NCBI RefSeq assembly: GCF_029603165.1 | Contig: NZ_JAQSVC010000006.1 | Coordinates: 124,001 to 188,000, forward strand | Length of the DNA stretch: 64,000 nucleotides | Source of the DNA: Galbibacter pacificus | GTDB taxonomy: Bacteria; Bacteroidota; Bacteroidia; Flavobacteriales; Flavobacteriaceae | Direction: 5' to 3' | In this document: positions 26,480-35,587 of the stretch, piece by piece | How the letters are laid out: every line of letters starts with the position of its first letter | Position numbering within the stretch: position 1 is the stretch's first letter | Position numbers and translations under genes: made by a program | The notes under the pieces: generated by a model | Told to the model about the DNA's origin: nothing | The model's input: only the letters and a program-made list of their open reading frames with translations | Databases searched by the model: none

Positions 26480-27832
26480 ATGAAGATAATAGCCCCATGC
26501 TTTTTAGTTGTATTTTTTATAGGAAACTTTCAAATTTTTTCACAATCTATTTCTCCAGATTGTATTGATGCCGTTCCTATATGCAAGGATATACTCAACA
26601 GCGGCGTTTTAAATGGCGCCGGAACAGACGATTTTAACGGTGCTACCCAAAGCGGATGTTTATTGCAGGGACAGAACGACGGCATAGAATCTAACGCTGT
26701 ATGGTTTCGTTTTAGGGCAACGGCTACCGGACAATTAGGATTTAACATATTGCCAAATGAAGCGGGGCAGGACCTTGATTTTGCGGTATATGGCCCCAAT
26801 CCGGTTTGTGGCAGTTTGGGGAATCCAGTTGGCAACGATGGTACTTTGGTAGATTGCGGAATTTCTAATATTGCCATAGATTTTATAAACGATAACGATT
26901 ATACGGGGGTAGGGATTAACCCGGCCACGGGCACCCAAACCGTTACGTATGCCCCGTTTATGCAGGTGCAGGAAGGCGAAGAATATCTACTTTTGGTGAA
27001 CAGCTATTTTGGGGAGTCCAATGGTTTTCAGTTGGAATTTACCGGAAATGTTTTTTCTGGTAGCAACCAGGCCTTAGATTGTTCTTTAGTGCCCAATCTT
27101 TTGCAGGAGCCGGAAGAGGTTTTATGTGAAGGGGAAACCTATATCCTTGACGGGACTTTCGAGAACGCAAGCACATATAGATGGTCGGTAGACAGTACAC
27201 CCGATAATGGAACCGATGATTTTACCGTTATTGCAGGGGCTACCGGTCCAACTTATGAAGCTGCTTCAAATGGTATATACAGGGTAGAGGCAATTTATCC
27301 GCAGGGTTTTTCTGAATACGATGAGGTAGAACTCGAATTTTTGCCTGTAAATACGCCTGTTGTTACCAATATAGACCTTGTGGAATTTTCTAACAATAAT
27401 ACCATAGATATAAGCGTTGAAGATGCCAGTGAATATCAATTTCAACTAAACGATGGCAATTTTCAAGAATCCGGTTATTTTAAAAATGTCCCCGTGGGTT
27501 TAAACACTGTTACCATAAACCATATTAGCGGATGCGGAACGGCAGAAATCCCGGTAATGGTATCTGGGTATCCAAAGTTTTTCACCCCAAATGGCGATGG
27601 CATACACGATACGTGGAACGTGGTCGGGTTGGAAGGAAATACAACGGGACGTGTTTTTATTTTTGATCGTTATGGTAAATTATTGAAACAATTAGCAACC
27701 GTCGCCATAGGATGGGACGGAACTTACAACGGAAAAATGATGCCTTCATCTGATTATTGGTTTCGGTTGGAGTTTACCAATGCAGACAATGAATTAAAAA
27801 TTTATAAAAGTAATTTCACCCTAAAAAGATAA
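26480..27832 (+). CDS. secreted protein with T9SS type-B sorting domain
   Basis: 450 residues. Signal peptide ending IFS-QSIS. The C-terminal 85 residues, from YPKFFTPNGDGIHDTWNV through VFIFDRYGKLLKQL to WDGTYNGKMMPSSDYWFRL, are the gliding motility-associated (type B) sorting domain that directs export through the type IX secretion system. The N-terminal part (about 25-190) resembles adhesion or pre-peptidase modules: CKDILNSGVLNG, SNAVWFRFRATATGQLGFNI, DLDFAVYG. A middle Ig-like region follows. Surface location is inferred from the sorting domain. Free-standing gene. Confidence 0.85.
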   Translation: MKIIAPCFLVVFFIGNFQIFSQSISPDCIDAVPICKDILNSGVLNGAGTDDFNGATQSGCLLQGQNDGIESNAVWFRFRATATGQLGFNILPNEAGQDLDFAVYGPNPVCGSLGNPVGNDGTLVDCGISNIAIDFINDNDYTGVGINPATGTQTVTYAPFMQVQEGEEYLLLVNSYFGESNGFQLEFTGNVFSGSNQALDCSLVPNLLQEPEEVLCEGETYILDGTFENASTYRWSVDSTPDNGTDDFTVIAGATGPTYEAASNGIYRVEAIYPQGFSEYDEVELEFLPVNTPVVTNIDLVEFSNNNTIDISVEDASEYQFQLNDGNFQESGYFKNVPVGLNTVTINHISGCGTAEIPVMVSGYPKFFTPNGDGIHDTWNVVGLEGNTTGRVFIFDRYGKLLKQLATVAIGWDGTYNGKMMPSSDYWFRLEFTNADNELKIYKSNFTLKR

Positions 27833-27867
27833 TGCCCTAAACTGATATTTCATTAAAAGAATAAAGA

Positions 27868-28299
27868 ATGAAAGATCAAACAATTATTGTAGAAACTATA
27901 GTTAACGCAACTGTTAAAAGCGTATGGGAAGCACTTACGGTGCCCGAAAAAATGAAAAATTGGTATTTTACCGTAAATAATTTTGAATTGCGCGAAAGAA
28001 ACGAGTTTTATTTTTACGAGCCCAATGGCACTAATTTTAAACACGTATGCCGAATTATAGATATTGTTCCCGAAAAACGGATACGCTACAGTTGGAGCTA
28101 CCCCGAGTACTCCAATGGCGTTTCCATTGTAAGTTGGCAACTTGCAGCCCAAGACGGTAAAACTTTGGTGCGGTTAAAGCATAGCGGTATAGAAAACTTT
28201 ATGGATGCCGGCAGCGATCTTTCCCGCGAAAATTTTGTGGCAGGATGGGAGGAAATCGTAAAAAAAAGCCTACCGGGTTATTTAGCAAATCAATCGTGA
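27868..28299 (+). CDS. START-like (SRPBCC/AHSA1-type) protein
   Basis: 143 residues of the SRPBCC fold. IIVETIVNATVKSVWEALTVPEKMKNWYF is the typical N-terminal strand and helix, WSYPEYSNGVSIVSWQL and GKTLVRLKHSGIENF are the central strands, and LSRENFVAGWEEIVKKSLPGYL is the C-terminal helix. The family binds hydrophobic ligands or acts as Hsp90 co-chaperone (Aha1 type), but the ligand here is unknown. Same strand as the bestrophin gene 53 bp downstream. Confidence 0.8.
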   Translation: MKDQTIIVETIVNATVKSVWEALTVPEKMKNWYFTVNNFELRERNEFYFYEPNGTNFKHVCRIIDIVPEKRIRYSWSYPEYSNGVSIVSWQLAAQDGKTLVRLKHSGIENFMDAGSDLSRENFVAGWEEIVKKSLPGYLANQS

Positions 28300-28352
28300 A
28301 GTATAATTGTGAAAGAAGTATTATATTTATAAGTATTAAAAACTTATAGTAA

Positions 28353-29279
28353 ATGCTTATTTCTAAAAAAGTAAACGTTTATAGAATTTTAAGCGGAACA
28401 TGGAGGCATTTTCTCTTTGAGATTATTGCATGTGTTGCCGCTTATTTTTTTTATAAATACATAGAATCCATTCATTTGTTCGATTCCATATTGGTTTCCA
28501 GCATTATCCCGACCATTTTGGGTACTGCCTTGGCTTTTTTCATTGGTTTTAACAATAACCAGGCATACGACCGCTGGTGGGAAGCACGAAAAATATGGGG
28601 CTCTCTGGTAAACGACTCCCGTTCTTGGGCCAGGCAAATTATTTATTACGTAAAAGAAGCCCCGGCGGCAGATAGAGTAGATTTGCACACCTTGAAGCAT
28701 ACAATGGTGTACCGCCACATAGCTTTTTTATATGCTTTGAAGGACAATTTAAGAAATTCTAATTTTCAAGATTACAGGGCATACCTTTCTAAAGAAGATA
28801 TAATAGCGGTCGAAAAAGAATCAAACAAATCAAACGCCATTTTAAACTTGCAGTCCGAAGATTTGGAAAAGCTTAGAAATCAAGATGCTATTGACGGATT
28901 TAAGTTTTTGGAATTCAATAAAATGCTTATTAATTTTTGTGATGAAATGGGAATGTCCGAACGCATAAAGAATACCGTGTTTCCTACCACCTACAATTTT
29001 TATACACGGGTGTTCATCTGGATATTCATTATAAGCGTAACATGGTCTTCGGTAGACGAAATGGGGGCATGGTCTATTATGATAGGTATATTGGTGGGCT
29101 ATATATTCTTGACTACCCATAAAATAGGAATGGCACTGTTAAACCCGTTCGAGAATATTCCAACGGGGATTCCACTTGACCAAATAACGAGGACCATAGA
29201 AATTAACCTTCTCGAAGCATTAAAGGAAACCAACATTCCAGCGCCGGTTAAAAGCATTAATGGAGAGTACATTATGTAA
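28353..29279 (+). CDS. bestrophin-family anion channel
   Basis: 308 residues of the bestrophin family (UPF0187). The N-terminal TM helix (HFLFEIIACVAAYFFYKYI) is followed by SSIIPTILGTALAFFIGFNNNQAYDRWWEARKIWG, the conserved neck and pore-lining region (helix 2 with WWEARKIW). C-terminal helices contain VFIWIFIISVTWSSVDEMGA and IGMALLNPFENIPTGIPL, with the NPFE motif. It forms pentameric channels for small anions in the inner membrane. Probably transcribed with the START-like gene. Confidence 0.9.
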   Translation: MLISKKVNVYRILSGTWRHFLFEIIACVAAYFFYKYIESIHLFDSILVSSIIPTILGTALAFFIGFNNNQAYDRWWEARKIWGSLVNDSRSWARQIIYYVKEAPAADRVDLHTLKHTMVYRHIAFLYALKDNLRNSNFQDYRAYLSKEDIIAVEKESNKSNAILNLQSEDLEKLRNQDAIDGFKFLEFNKMLINFCDEMGMSERIKNTVFPTTYNFYTRVFIWIFIISVTWSSVDEMGAWSIMIGILVGYIFLTTHKIGMALLNPFENIPTGIPLDQITRTIEINLLEALKETNIPAPVKSINGEYIM

Positions 29280-29316
29280 CGGTTAAATTTAATATTTTGA
29301 ATTTTAAATACTTAAG

Positions 29317-29970
29317 ATGAATATTGAAGAAGAAAAACTCTCTGAGATTGAAGCACAGCTTTTTTGCCCAAAAGGGGAAAAAGGCATAGAAATGGGCGAA
29401 GCCATGCATGCAACCAATATAGGAATGACATTGGCAGCCATAAATGCCCTTGAAATTTATGATGAATGCAATATTTTGGAAATAGGGCATGGAAATGGCA
29501 AGCATGTAGGCAATTTGATGCATGAGGCTAACGGACTTCGATATTTCGGGATCGATATTTCTGAATCGATGCATAATGAAGCCATTAAAAACGCCCTGCC
29601 TTTTAAAGATCAAGTTTCCTTTTGTTTGTACAATGGGGTCAATATGCCTTTTGAAGCTAATTTTTTTAATAAAATATTTACTGTCAACACGGTGTATTTT
29701 TGGAAAAATCCACAAGAATTTCTAGAAGAAGTATATCGTGTATTAAAACCCGGCGGGCATTTTAGCATTAGTTTTGCCGATAAGACTTTTATGCAGCAAC
29801 TTCCTTTTGTAAAAGAATTATTTGCTTTATACAGTGCCGATGATATGGAGGTACTTGCCTTGGGCTCTCCGTTTAAATTATTGAAAATCGACCAAAAAGA
29901 AGAAAAAGTAACCAGTAAGGCCGGGGAGGAGATAACCCGGATTTACCACGTAGCGTTATTAGGGAAGTAA
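29317..29970 (+). CDS. class I SAM-dependent methyltransferase
   Basis: 217 residues. The SAM-binding motif I is NILEIGHGNGKHVGNLM, motif II FGIDISESM and post-motif VYRVLKPGGHFSISFADKTFM, all in Methyltransf_11 order. The remainder has no partner-specific hints. The gene follows bestrophin by 37 bp on the same strand. The substrate cannot be told. Confidence 0.85.
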   Translation: MNIEEEKLSEIEAQLFCPKGEKGIEMGEAMHATNIGMTLAAINALEIYDECNILEIGHGNGKHVGNLMHEANGLRYFGIDISESMHNEAIKNALPFKDQVSFCLYNGVNMPFEANFFNKIFTVNTVYFWKNPQEFLEEVYRVLKPGGHFSISFADKTFMQQLPFVKELFALYSADDMEVLALGSPFKLLKIDQKEEKVTSKAGEEITRIYHVALLGK

Positions 29971-30055
29971 TTTCTGCATTGTCTTTTTCCGCCTAATTTT
30001 CCTTAATTAATAGGAGTTCAACATATTTTTATTACGTTCGTGTGTAATTAGTTGA

Positions 30056-30138
30056 AGACTTTTCCAACGGAAAACGTCTGCCTACAAACAATGTTAATTG
30101 ATTGCGGGAAATACACTTGTTAAATTTTCGCCCGCAAT
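30056..30138 (-). repeat. two hairpins at the 3' end of the toxin-antitoxin unit
   Basis: The first has arms AGACTTTTCC (30056-30065) and GGAAAA-C-GTCT (30069-30079) with a 3-base loop and one bulge. The second has ATTGCGGG (30101-30108) and CCCGCAAT (30131-30138) around a 22-base loop. Between them lies GCCTACAAACAATGTTAATTG, on the minus strand CAATTAACATTGTTTGTAGG. The second could act as the antitoxin transcript's 3' end, though no T run follows. The pattern looks like a cassette boundary. Confidence 0.45.
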
Positions 30139-30141
30139 TAT

Positions 30142-30474
30142 TTATACAACTTTAAATTCCGATTCATTCATTTCGACACTAAATCGAACGTTTGCTTTTA
30201 AAGCTCTAAAAACTTTTAAAATTGTTTCGATAGTCACATTTTTTGTATTTCGTTCCAGTTTAGAGATTTGTGATTTTTGAACACCAATTAATTCTCCGAG
30301 TTGCTCTTGAGTCAAATTTCGTTCTTTTCGGACAGATCTTATCATATCTCCAAGTACTTCCATTTGCAAGTCAAATTCGTATTTATCTCGTTCTGGTGTT
30401 CCAACTTTTCCAATGTCCTTGTCCTTCATTTGGTCAAGTGTCATCATTTTTATCTTTTTATTTTTTGTTGCCAT
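30142..30474 (-). CDS. XRE-type HTH antitoxin (HigA-like)
   Basis: 110 residues. A Lys-rich head (about 1-25) precedes a helix-turn-helix of the XRE type at about 45-100: VRKERNLTQEQLGELIGVQKSQISKLERNTKNVTIETILKVFRAL. It follows the toxin gene by 9 bp, the order typical of higBA, and would repress its own promoter with the toxin as partner. The C-terminus ends EFKVV. Confidence 0.88.
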   Translation of the reverse strand: MATKNKKIKMMTLDQMKDKDIGKVGTPERDKYEFDLQMEVLGDMIRSVRKERNLTQEQLGELIGVQKSQISKLERNTKNVTIETILKVFRALKANVRFSVEMNESEFKVV

Positions 30475-30483
30475 AATTTTAAA

Positions 30484-30816
30484 TTATTCGTCGAAATATT
30501 CAGCTCTAATTTTCAATGCTTTTTCAATTTCTGACTTTGGAACTTTACTAACTTTTTTTACCATTCCGTGAGTAGATAACACTAGTGTTTCGGTTTTATC
30601 TGTTTTATTCCAAAAAGCAAAGAGTCTGTATTGAATTCCTTGATAAAGTGTTCTAAATTCCCAAATTTCGTCAGTTAGTTTCTTAAACAATTTAGGGTCA
30701 TTTTCTAGTTTAGCTTTATCCAAATTATAATAGATTTTCTTTTTTGCCTTAGTATCCAATTTGGACATGAAGTCAATTGCTTGTTCAAGAAAAACTATCT
30801 CAAATTTTGGTTTCAT
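30484..30816 (-). CDS. RelE/HigB-type toxin (Gp49-like)
   Basis: 110 residues of the phage-derived Gp49-like (HigB-like) toxin group. IWEFRTLYQGIQYRLFAFWNK is the core strand region with aromatic and Arg residues, followed by TETLVLSTHGMVKKVSKVPKSEIEKALKIRAEYF, the typical lid with K-x-x-x-x-P-x-x-E-I-x-x-A. Members cleave mRNA at the ribosome. Located before the antitoxin in the same transcript. A variant -7 box TATCTTCG lies at 30850-30843 upstream. Confidence 0.88.
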   Translation of the reverse strand: MKPKFEIVFLEQAIDFMSKLDTKAKKKIYYNLDKAKLENDPKLFKKLTDEIWEFRTLYQGIQYRLFAFWNKTDKTETLVLSTHGMVKKVSKVPKSEIEKALKIRAEYFDE

Positions 30817-30842
30817 TCAGCATATTTGTCGTCATACTTTAG

Positions 30843-30850
30843 CGAAGATA
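30843..30850 (-). promoter_or_regulatory. -7 element of the toxin-antitoxin pair
   Basis: Minus-strand TATCTTCG, one base off TAnnTTTG, 27 bp before the toxin start. A clear -33 TTG is not found. Confidence 0.35.
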
Positions 30851-30994
30851 ATAAAAAAGTTGAATTATATGGAAACTTTTGCCGGTTTCAAGAAATTTTT
30901 TATTAGTTAAAAGTTGCTTTTCTCTATATATTTATTGGTGGTATAGCCAAGATAAAAATAACCCTTTGTATTGATAGGTTTTTTTGTGCTTAAT

Positions 30995-32527
30995 TTACAT
31001 ATTAAACGTAAACGATAAGGTAACATTTGTGTTTTTATTGTCTATTGCAGCCGTAGAGGTAAGTCCGGTGTCATATAAAGAGACATTATAATCGCGAAAT
31101 GCTTGGCTAAAACCAAGGTCCAGTTTTGTTGGGCCAAAATTATAGCCTATCCCTAGAGAGTAACCATTGAGTTCGCCCATTGTAAATTCGTCTTTGTATG
31201 GGCTTCCTTCGTATCGGTATCCGCCTCTTAGGCTTAGGTTTTTTATACGGTACTCGCCACCAACCCTAATGGTCGAAACATCTTGGAACAATTCTTCCAT
31301 CGCTCTGTTTTCTTCGGCAAAATAGGGGTCGGTTGTAGGTTTTATCTTAGCATTGGACATATCTTGATAGCTGTAATCTACACTTAAAAGCCCCGACTGG
31401 CCAAAAATAAAGGCGGCACTCCCGGTATATTTACCCGGAATTTGAATTTTATAATCTGGGAAAACTATAGTTGAATTTGGGGTTGCTTCAGAATAAGTTG
31501 TGTTTGCATCGTTTGGATCGGCATAATAATCGGTATTGATCCTTTGAAAAAGTTCGTCTGTCATTGTATACCATGTAGGCGATTGATAGCTGGCCCCCAC
31601 ACGAACAATATCGTTCAACTTGGCTATTCCACCTATATTAAACGAGAATCCGTTTCCGTAGGTAAACAATTCGTTGTCAAACTGTACATATTGAAGTTTG
31701 GAATCGCTGTCGTAACCATATTCATCAAATTGGGTATTTTTTGTCCTTTCCAGACTATGGAAATTTAACCCAAAACCAAGATAAATATTGTCGGAATACT
31801 GAGAGGCAAAATTAAGCGTGTACTTGCTGTTAAAGCCCGAGGTAACCACTAATTGCTCTTGGCCTATTCCGTTAGAGAATTTGGCATTGGAAATATAGTT
31901 TGTTTCATCTGGATTGTCCATCGTGGCCGGGTCTATAACATAATTTTGGTACCCGAGAAAACCTTGTTGTGCACTGTACCCCAAATCGTAACCAATATTT
32001 ACATAGGCATCTGTTATGGTTTCGTTGTTAATAGGCTCTAAATCGCCCACTGCAAACCCGTTTGCATTGTTGAGGAAGTACTGCGCAATAGAGGTATTTC
32101 CATCTCCAATGGCATAATATTCATTTTCATAATTATTGCTCAGTTCATAATTAAAAGCCATGGTAAATTTTTTCCACGGAGAATTGGTGTTTCCATTGTT
32201 GAATACCAAGGTACCCCCAATTTGGTTAAGCCTTAAATTGGAAAAATCGGTATTGCTGTCCCCGTTAAAATAGCGTGTGTCATTTTTTACATGATAATTG
32301 GCTGCTGAAATAGTGAACAATGTATTTGTGAACACGGCCGAACCTGCCGGATTGATATTGATGGAAGACATATCCCCACCAAGGGCACCAAAGGCTCCGC
32401 TCATACTTTGAAAACGGGCCGTACCGTTTAAGTTGTCGTTTCCGTACAGCACGACATCGTTTCTGTTTTGCGCAAAGGCTATCACGCCGACGAACAAGGT
32501 CGCTATTAATAAAACTCTATTTTTCAT
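30995..32527 (-). CDS. OmpP1/FadL/TodX-family outer-membrane transporter
   Basis: 510 residues. After the signal peptide (cleaved near IAFA-QNRN) comes DVVLYGNDNLNGTARFQSMSGAFGALGGDMSSININPAGSAVFTNT, whose AFGALGGDMSSININPAG is the N-terminal plug signature of the FadL family. A 14-strand barrel follows, ending SFTFNM. Family members carry long-chain fatty acids or aromatic hydrocarbons across the outer membrane; the substrate here is open. It starts 134 bp after the end of the Gly/Tyr-rich lipoprotein gene. Confidence 0.85.
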   Translation of the reverse strand: MKNRVLLIATLFVGVIAFAQNRNDVVLYGNDNLNGTARFQSMSGAFGALGGDMSSININPAGSAVFTNTLFTISAANYHVKNDTRYFNGDSNTDFSNLRLNQIGGTLVFNNGNTNSPWKKFTMAFNYELSNNYENEYYAIGDGNTSIAQYFLNNANGFAVGDLEPINNETITDAYVNIGYDLGYSAQQGFLGYQNYVIDPATMDNPDETNYISNAKFSNGIGQEQLVVTSGFNSKYTLNFASQYSDNIYLGFGLNFHSLERTKNTQFDEYGYDSDSKLQYVQFDNELFTYGNGFSFNIGGIAKLNDIVRVGASYQSPTWYTMTDELFQRINTDYYADPNDANTTYSEATPNSTIVFPDYKIQIPGKYTGSAAFIFGQSGLLSVDYSYQDMSNAKIKPTTDPYFAEENRAMEELFQDVSTIRVGGEYRIKNLSLRGGYRYEGSPYKDEFTMGELNGYSLGIGYNFGPTKLDLGFSQAFRDYNVSLYDTGLTSTAAIDNKNTNVTLSFTFNM

Positions 32528-32618
32528 TTGATTGTTTAAAAGTTGAGAATGCAGTAAAACTTATTTTATGTTGTTTGATTGCCGTTAAATTATACGCTTA
32601 GGTAAAATTTAATATAAT

Positions 32619-32650
32619 AATGTCTTGAGCTTAAGTAAGCCCAAGACATT
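32619..32650. terminator. hairpin between the Ser/Arg-rich lipoprotein and the FadL-type gene
   Basis: A 15-bp stem with one mismatch, AATGTCTTGAGCTTA (32619-32633) / TAAGCCCAAGACATT (32636-32650). On the minus strand it stands just after the stop at 32661 but is followed only by an AT-rich stretch; a long T run exists on the other strand. Confidence 0.6.
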
Positions 32651-32660
32651 GTTGTTTTTT

Positions 32661-33794
32661 TTATCTTCCGCCTCTTCTACCGCCTGAACTTCTTGAGCTA
32701 CCGCCAGAAGACCTGCTTCCACCGCTCGATCTTGAATAAGAGCTACTACTTCTGCTAGTCGAAGGTCTTGAATAGGAGCTGCTACGGGATGAGCTTGATG
32801 ACCTTGAGTAGCTGGAGTTGCTTCTGGAGGAACTCGACGATCTTGAATAACCAGAATTATTTCTACTACTATTTGAGGATGATCTTGAATAGTTGGAATT
32901 TGAATTTCTAGAATTATCGCCTCTTGAGTATCCCGAAGACCTGGTGTACCTATCGCGGTCAACACCAACCCGTGCACTATTTGAATAGCCGTTTCGGCTT
33001 ATAGAGCTTCTGCTGCTTCTGGTTGCGTTTGCATTTCTAGAATACCCTCTGGAAGTCCTGGCACTTGTACTGCTACGCCTTGTTGCTTGGCTGCTTCTGG
33101 AAACAGCGGCTGTAGTTCTTCCGTAGTACCCTCTTCTTGAGTTTGTATATGCATAGCGGTGTCCGTAATAATAAGGATAATATGCTGGTCTGTACCATCC
33201 GCCACCATAATAAGGTCCGTAGGGGCCGTACCATGAGTTGTATCCCCAACCCCAGCTAATTCCCCATCCGGGTCCGTACCATCCGGCGCCTCCATACCAG
33301 CCACCATAATAAGGTCCCCAGAACGGGTCGTACCATCCGCCGTAGTAGCCACCGTAATAACCGCCCCAACTGTTGTTGTATACATTAACTATTGTTTTTT
33401 CCGGGTTTTCTCCCCAGCCGGGATTTCCGGAGTTGTAGTTTAGTGCATATTCCTGGGTAACATCTGTGCTGTCTACTTGAGAGCTGGAATATCCATCAAC
33501 ATCGGTAAAAACGTCGTTTTGTTCTTGGTATTCTATAGCGTTATCCAACATTTGGGACCTGCTGTTAAAATAGGTCTCATAATCGGTAACAACCACATTT
33601 TCGGTTGTTTCGTCTTGTTTTTTATCATTGGGTGCTTGCGTATCGTCGTAATAAGCAATATCGTCATTATAGATTCCGTCTCTGTCATAATAAGATGCCT
33701 GTTCATAAGAACCGCACGAAGCTACAAGGATTCCAATGATCAAAACGGCCGTAAAAGCCTTTATTTTTTTAAAAAAGTATAGTGTTTTCATCAT
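32661..33794 (-). CDS. Gly/Tyr/Trp-rich and Ser/Arg-rich lipoprotein, unknown function
   Basis: 377 residues. Lipoprotein signal ending IGILVASC (about Cys27). Residues about 60-120 are ordinary and partly acidic; about 130-225 are Gly/Tyr/Trp/Pro-rich with WGPYYGGWYGG-like units; from about 230 to the end it is almost only Ser, Arg, Gly and Tyr (YSRSSSSSRS units), very basic. Such proteins could coat the cell surface or bind nucleic acid or polysaccharide, but the function is unknown to me. The start has two ATG codons in a row (33794, 33791). It is divergent from proS with interlocked promoters. Confidence 0.75.
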   Translation of the reverse strand: MMKTLYFFKKIKAFTAVLIIGILVASCGSYEQASYYDRDGIYNDDIAYYDDTQAPNDKKQDETTENVVVTDYETYFNSRSQMLDNAIEYQEQNDVFTDVDGYSSSQVDSTDVTQEYALNYNSGNPGWGENPEKTIVNVYNNSWGGYYGGYYGGWYDPFWGPYYGGWYGGAGWYGPGWGISWGWGYNSWYGPYGPYYGGGWYRPAYYPYYYGHRYAYTNSRRGYYGRTTAAVSRSSQATRRSSTSARTSRGYSRNANATRSSRSSISRNGYSNSARVGVDRDRYTRSSGYSRGDNSRNSNSNYSRSSSNSSRNNSGYSRSSSSSRSNSSYSRSSSSSRSSSYSRPSTSRSSSSYSRSSGGSRSSGGSSRSSGGRRGGR

Positions 33795-33806
33795 TGCAAA
33801 TATTTA

Positions 33807-33837
33807 TTGTTGAACATAACAAAAATAGTTAGTTTTG
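33807..33837 (+). promoter_or_regulatory. proS promoter, overlapping the divergent lipoprotein promoter
   Basis: TTG (33807-33809), 20 bp, then TAGTTTTG (33830-33837). The opposite-strand -7 box TATTTTTG (33827-33820) for the lipoprotein gene is only 2 bp away, so polymerase can bind in one direction at a time. Confidence 0.6.
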
Positions 33838-33892
33838 TCAAACTATTTATTACATTTAACTAAGGTGCAAGTTTTGTGCCAAACTACAAATA

Positions 33893-35368
33893 ATGGGTAA
33901 GAATTTAACTAAGAGAAGCGAAGATTATTCAAAGTGGTATAATGAATTGGTTGTTAAGGCCGATTTGGCTGAGAACTCGGCTGTTCGGGGGTGTATGGTG
34001 ATTAAACCATATGGATATGCAATCTGGGAGAAAATGCAGGCCGAACTGGACAGGATGTTCAAGGAAACAGGGCATCAAAATGCATATTTCCCATTATTCA
34101 TTCCAAAATCATATTTAAGCAAAGAAGCCGATCATGTGGAGGGGTTTGCCAAAGAGTGTGCCGTGGTAACCCATTACCGGTTAAAAAATGCCGAAGATGG
34201 TAGCGGGGTGGTTGTAGACCCAGATGCAAAACTGGAAGAAGAACTTATTGTAAGGCCCACATCGGAAACCATTATTTGGGATACGTATAAAAAATGGGTG
34301 CAATCGTACAGAGATCTGCCAATATTGGTGAATCAATGGGCTAATGTGGTGCGTTGGGAAATGCGGACCCGCTTATTTTTAAGAACTGCCGAATTTTTAT
34401 GGCAGGAAGGGCATACCGCCCACGAAACCAAAGACGAAGCAGTGCGCGAAGCCGAGCAGATGATGAATGTCTATGCCGAATTTGCCGAAGATTTTATGGG
34501 GGTTCCCGTAATAAAAGGAGTGAAAACAGATAGCGAGCGCTTTGCCGGGGCCTTGGAAACCTATTGTATTGAAGCCTTGATGCAGGACGGAAAAGCTTTG
34601 CAGGCAGGAACATCTCATTTTTTGGGTCAGAATTTCGCCAAAGCTTTCGATGTAAAATATGCCAACAGAGAAGGGAAGCAGGACTATGTTTGGGCAACCT
34701 CCTGGGGGGTTTCAACACGGTTGATGGGAGCCCTTATCATGACACATAGTGATGATAACGGATTGGTGCTGCCGCCAAAATTGGCACCTATACAAGTGGT
34801 AATTGTGCCCATACATAAAGGAGAAGAACAATTAAATGCCATTACCGAAAAAGTAAAACCTTTGCTGAAGGAACTCCGTTCTAAAGGCATTACAGTTAAA
34901 TACGACGATAGGGATACCTACAAACCGGGCTGGAAATTTAATGAATATGAATTGAAAGGGGTCCCGGTTCGACTTGCCTTGGGGATGCGCGACATGGAAA
35001 ACAACACATATGAAGTTGCCCGAAGGGATACCCTTACCAAAGAAACCGTTGCCGCTGAAGCTGTTGTTGAAAAGATACAAGGGCTGCTTGAGGAAATTCA
35101 GGAAAGCGTATATAAAAAAGCACAAGAATATAGAGATGCACATATTACCGAGGTTGATACTTTTGAGGAATTTAAAAAGCTTTTAGAAACAAAAGGCGGA
35201 TTTTTATCAGCGCATTGGGACGGAACCGCCCAAACCGAGGATAAAATTAAAGAGTTAACCAAGGCAACCATACGTTGTATTCCTATAGATGCCAAAGCTG
35301 AAAAAGGGCAGTGTGTCTATTCTGGTAAGCCTTCAGAGCGGCGCGTATTGTTTGCCAAAGCGTATTAA
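33893..35368 (+). CDS. proS: prolyl-tRNA synthetase (eukaryote/archaeon-like type)
   Basis: 491 residues, the short class II form without the editing insertion between motifs 2 and 3. Motif 1 region: [19 protein letters not shown] with [12 protein letters not shown]; motif 2 [26 protein letters not shown]; motif 3 [13 protein letters not shown]. The C-terminal zinc-binding-like end carries [17 protein letters not shown] and ends VLFAKAY. It charges tRNA-Pro in the cytosol. Twin tRNA-Glu genes follow 85 bp downstream. Confidence 0.97.
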   Translation: MGKNLTKRSEDYSKWYNELVVKADLAENSAVRGCMVIKPYGYAIWEKMQAELDRMFKETGHQNAYFPLFIPKSYLSKEADHVEGFAKECAVVTHYRLKNAEDGSGVVVDPDAKLEEELIVRPTSETIIWDTYKKWVQSYRDLPILVNQWANVVRWEMRTRLFLRTAEFLWQEGHTAHETKDEAVREAEQMMNVYAEFAEDFMGVPVIKGVKTDSERFAGALETYCIEALMQDGKALQAGTSHFLGQNFAKAFDVKYANREGKQDYVWATSWGVSTRLMGALIMTHSDDNGLVLPPKLAPIQVVIVPIHKGEEQLNAITEKVKPLLKELRSKGITVKYDDRDTYKPGWKFNEYELKGVPVRLALGMRDMENNTYEVARRDTLTKETVAAEAVVEKIQGLLEEIQESVYKKAQEYRDAHITEVDTFEEFKKLLETKGGFLSAHWDGTAQTEDKIKELTKATIRCIPIDAKAEKGQCVYSGKPSERRVLFAKAY

Positions 35369-35402
35369 TCCAAAAAAATCCAAAAAAAATATTTACAGGT
35401 AT

Positions 35403-35431
35403 TGTATGATTTAAAAATAGTTGTATTTTTG
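35403..35431 (+). promoter_or_regulatory. promoter of the tRNA-Glu genes
   Basis: TTG (35403-35405), 18 bp, TATTTTTG (35424-35431), an exact consensus 23 bp before the first tRNA. Confidence 0.7.
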
Positions 35432-35453
35432 CATCCGCAATTGAGAAAAAAAT

Positions 35454-35525
35454 GGTCCGTTCGTCTAGGGGTTAGGACGCCAGGTTTTCATCCTGGTAAC
35501 AGGGGTTCGATTCCCCTACGGACTA
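35454..35525 (+). tRNA. tRNA-Glu (UUC)
   Basis: 72 nt without CCA. Acceptor stem GGTCCGT pairs with ACGGACT (one G-U at the top), the anticodon loop TTTTCAT reads TTC, and the T arm is AGGGG-TTCGATT-CCCCT. The discriminator is A. CCA is not encoded. Confidence 0.95.
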
Positions 35526-35587
35526 CTAAAATTAAGTTCAATTTGACATACACGGTTTTTACCGTAACTCTTGAAAAAGAGTATTTT

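Noticed and set aside
32609-32977. A 122-codon minus-strand frame in the Ser/Arg-rich region
   Set aside because: It is an out-of-frame reading of the repetitive coding sequence of the lipoprotein, with Ala/Pro/Gln-rich artefact content.
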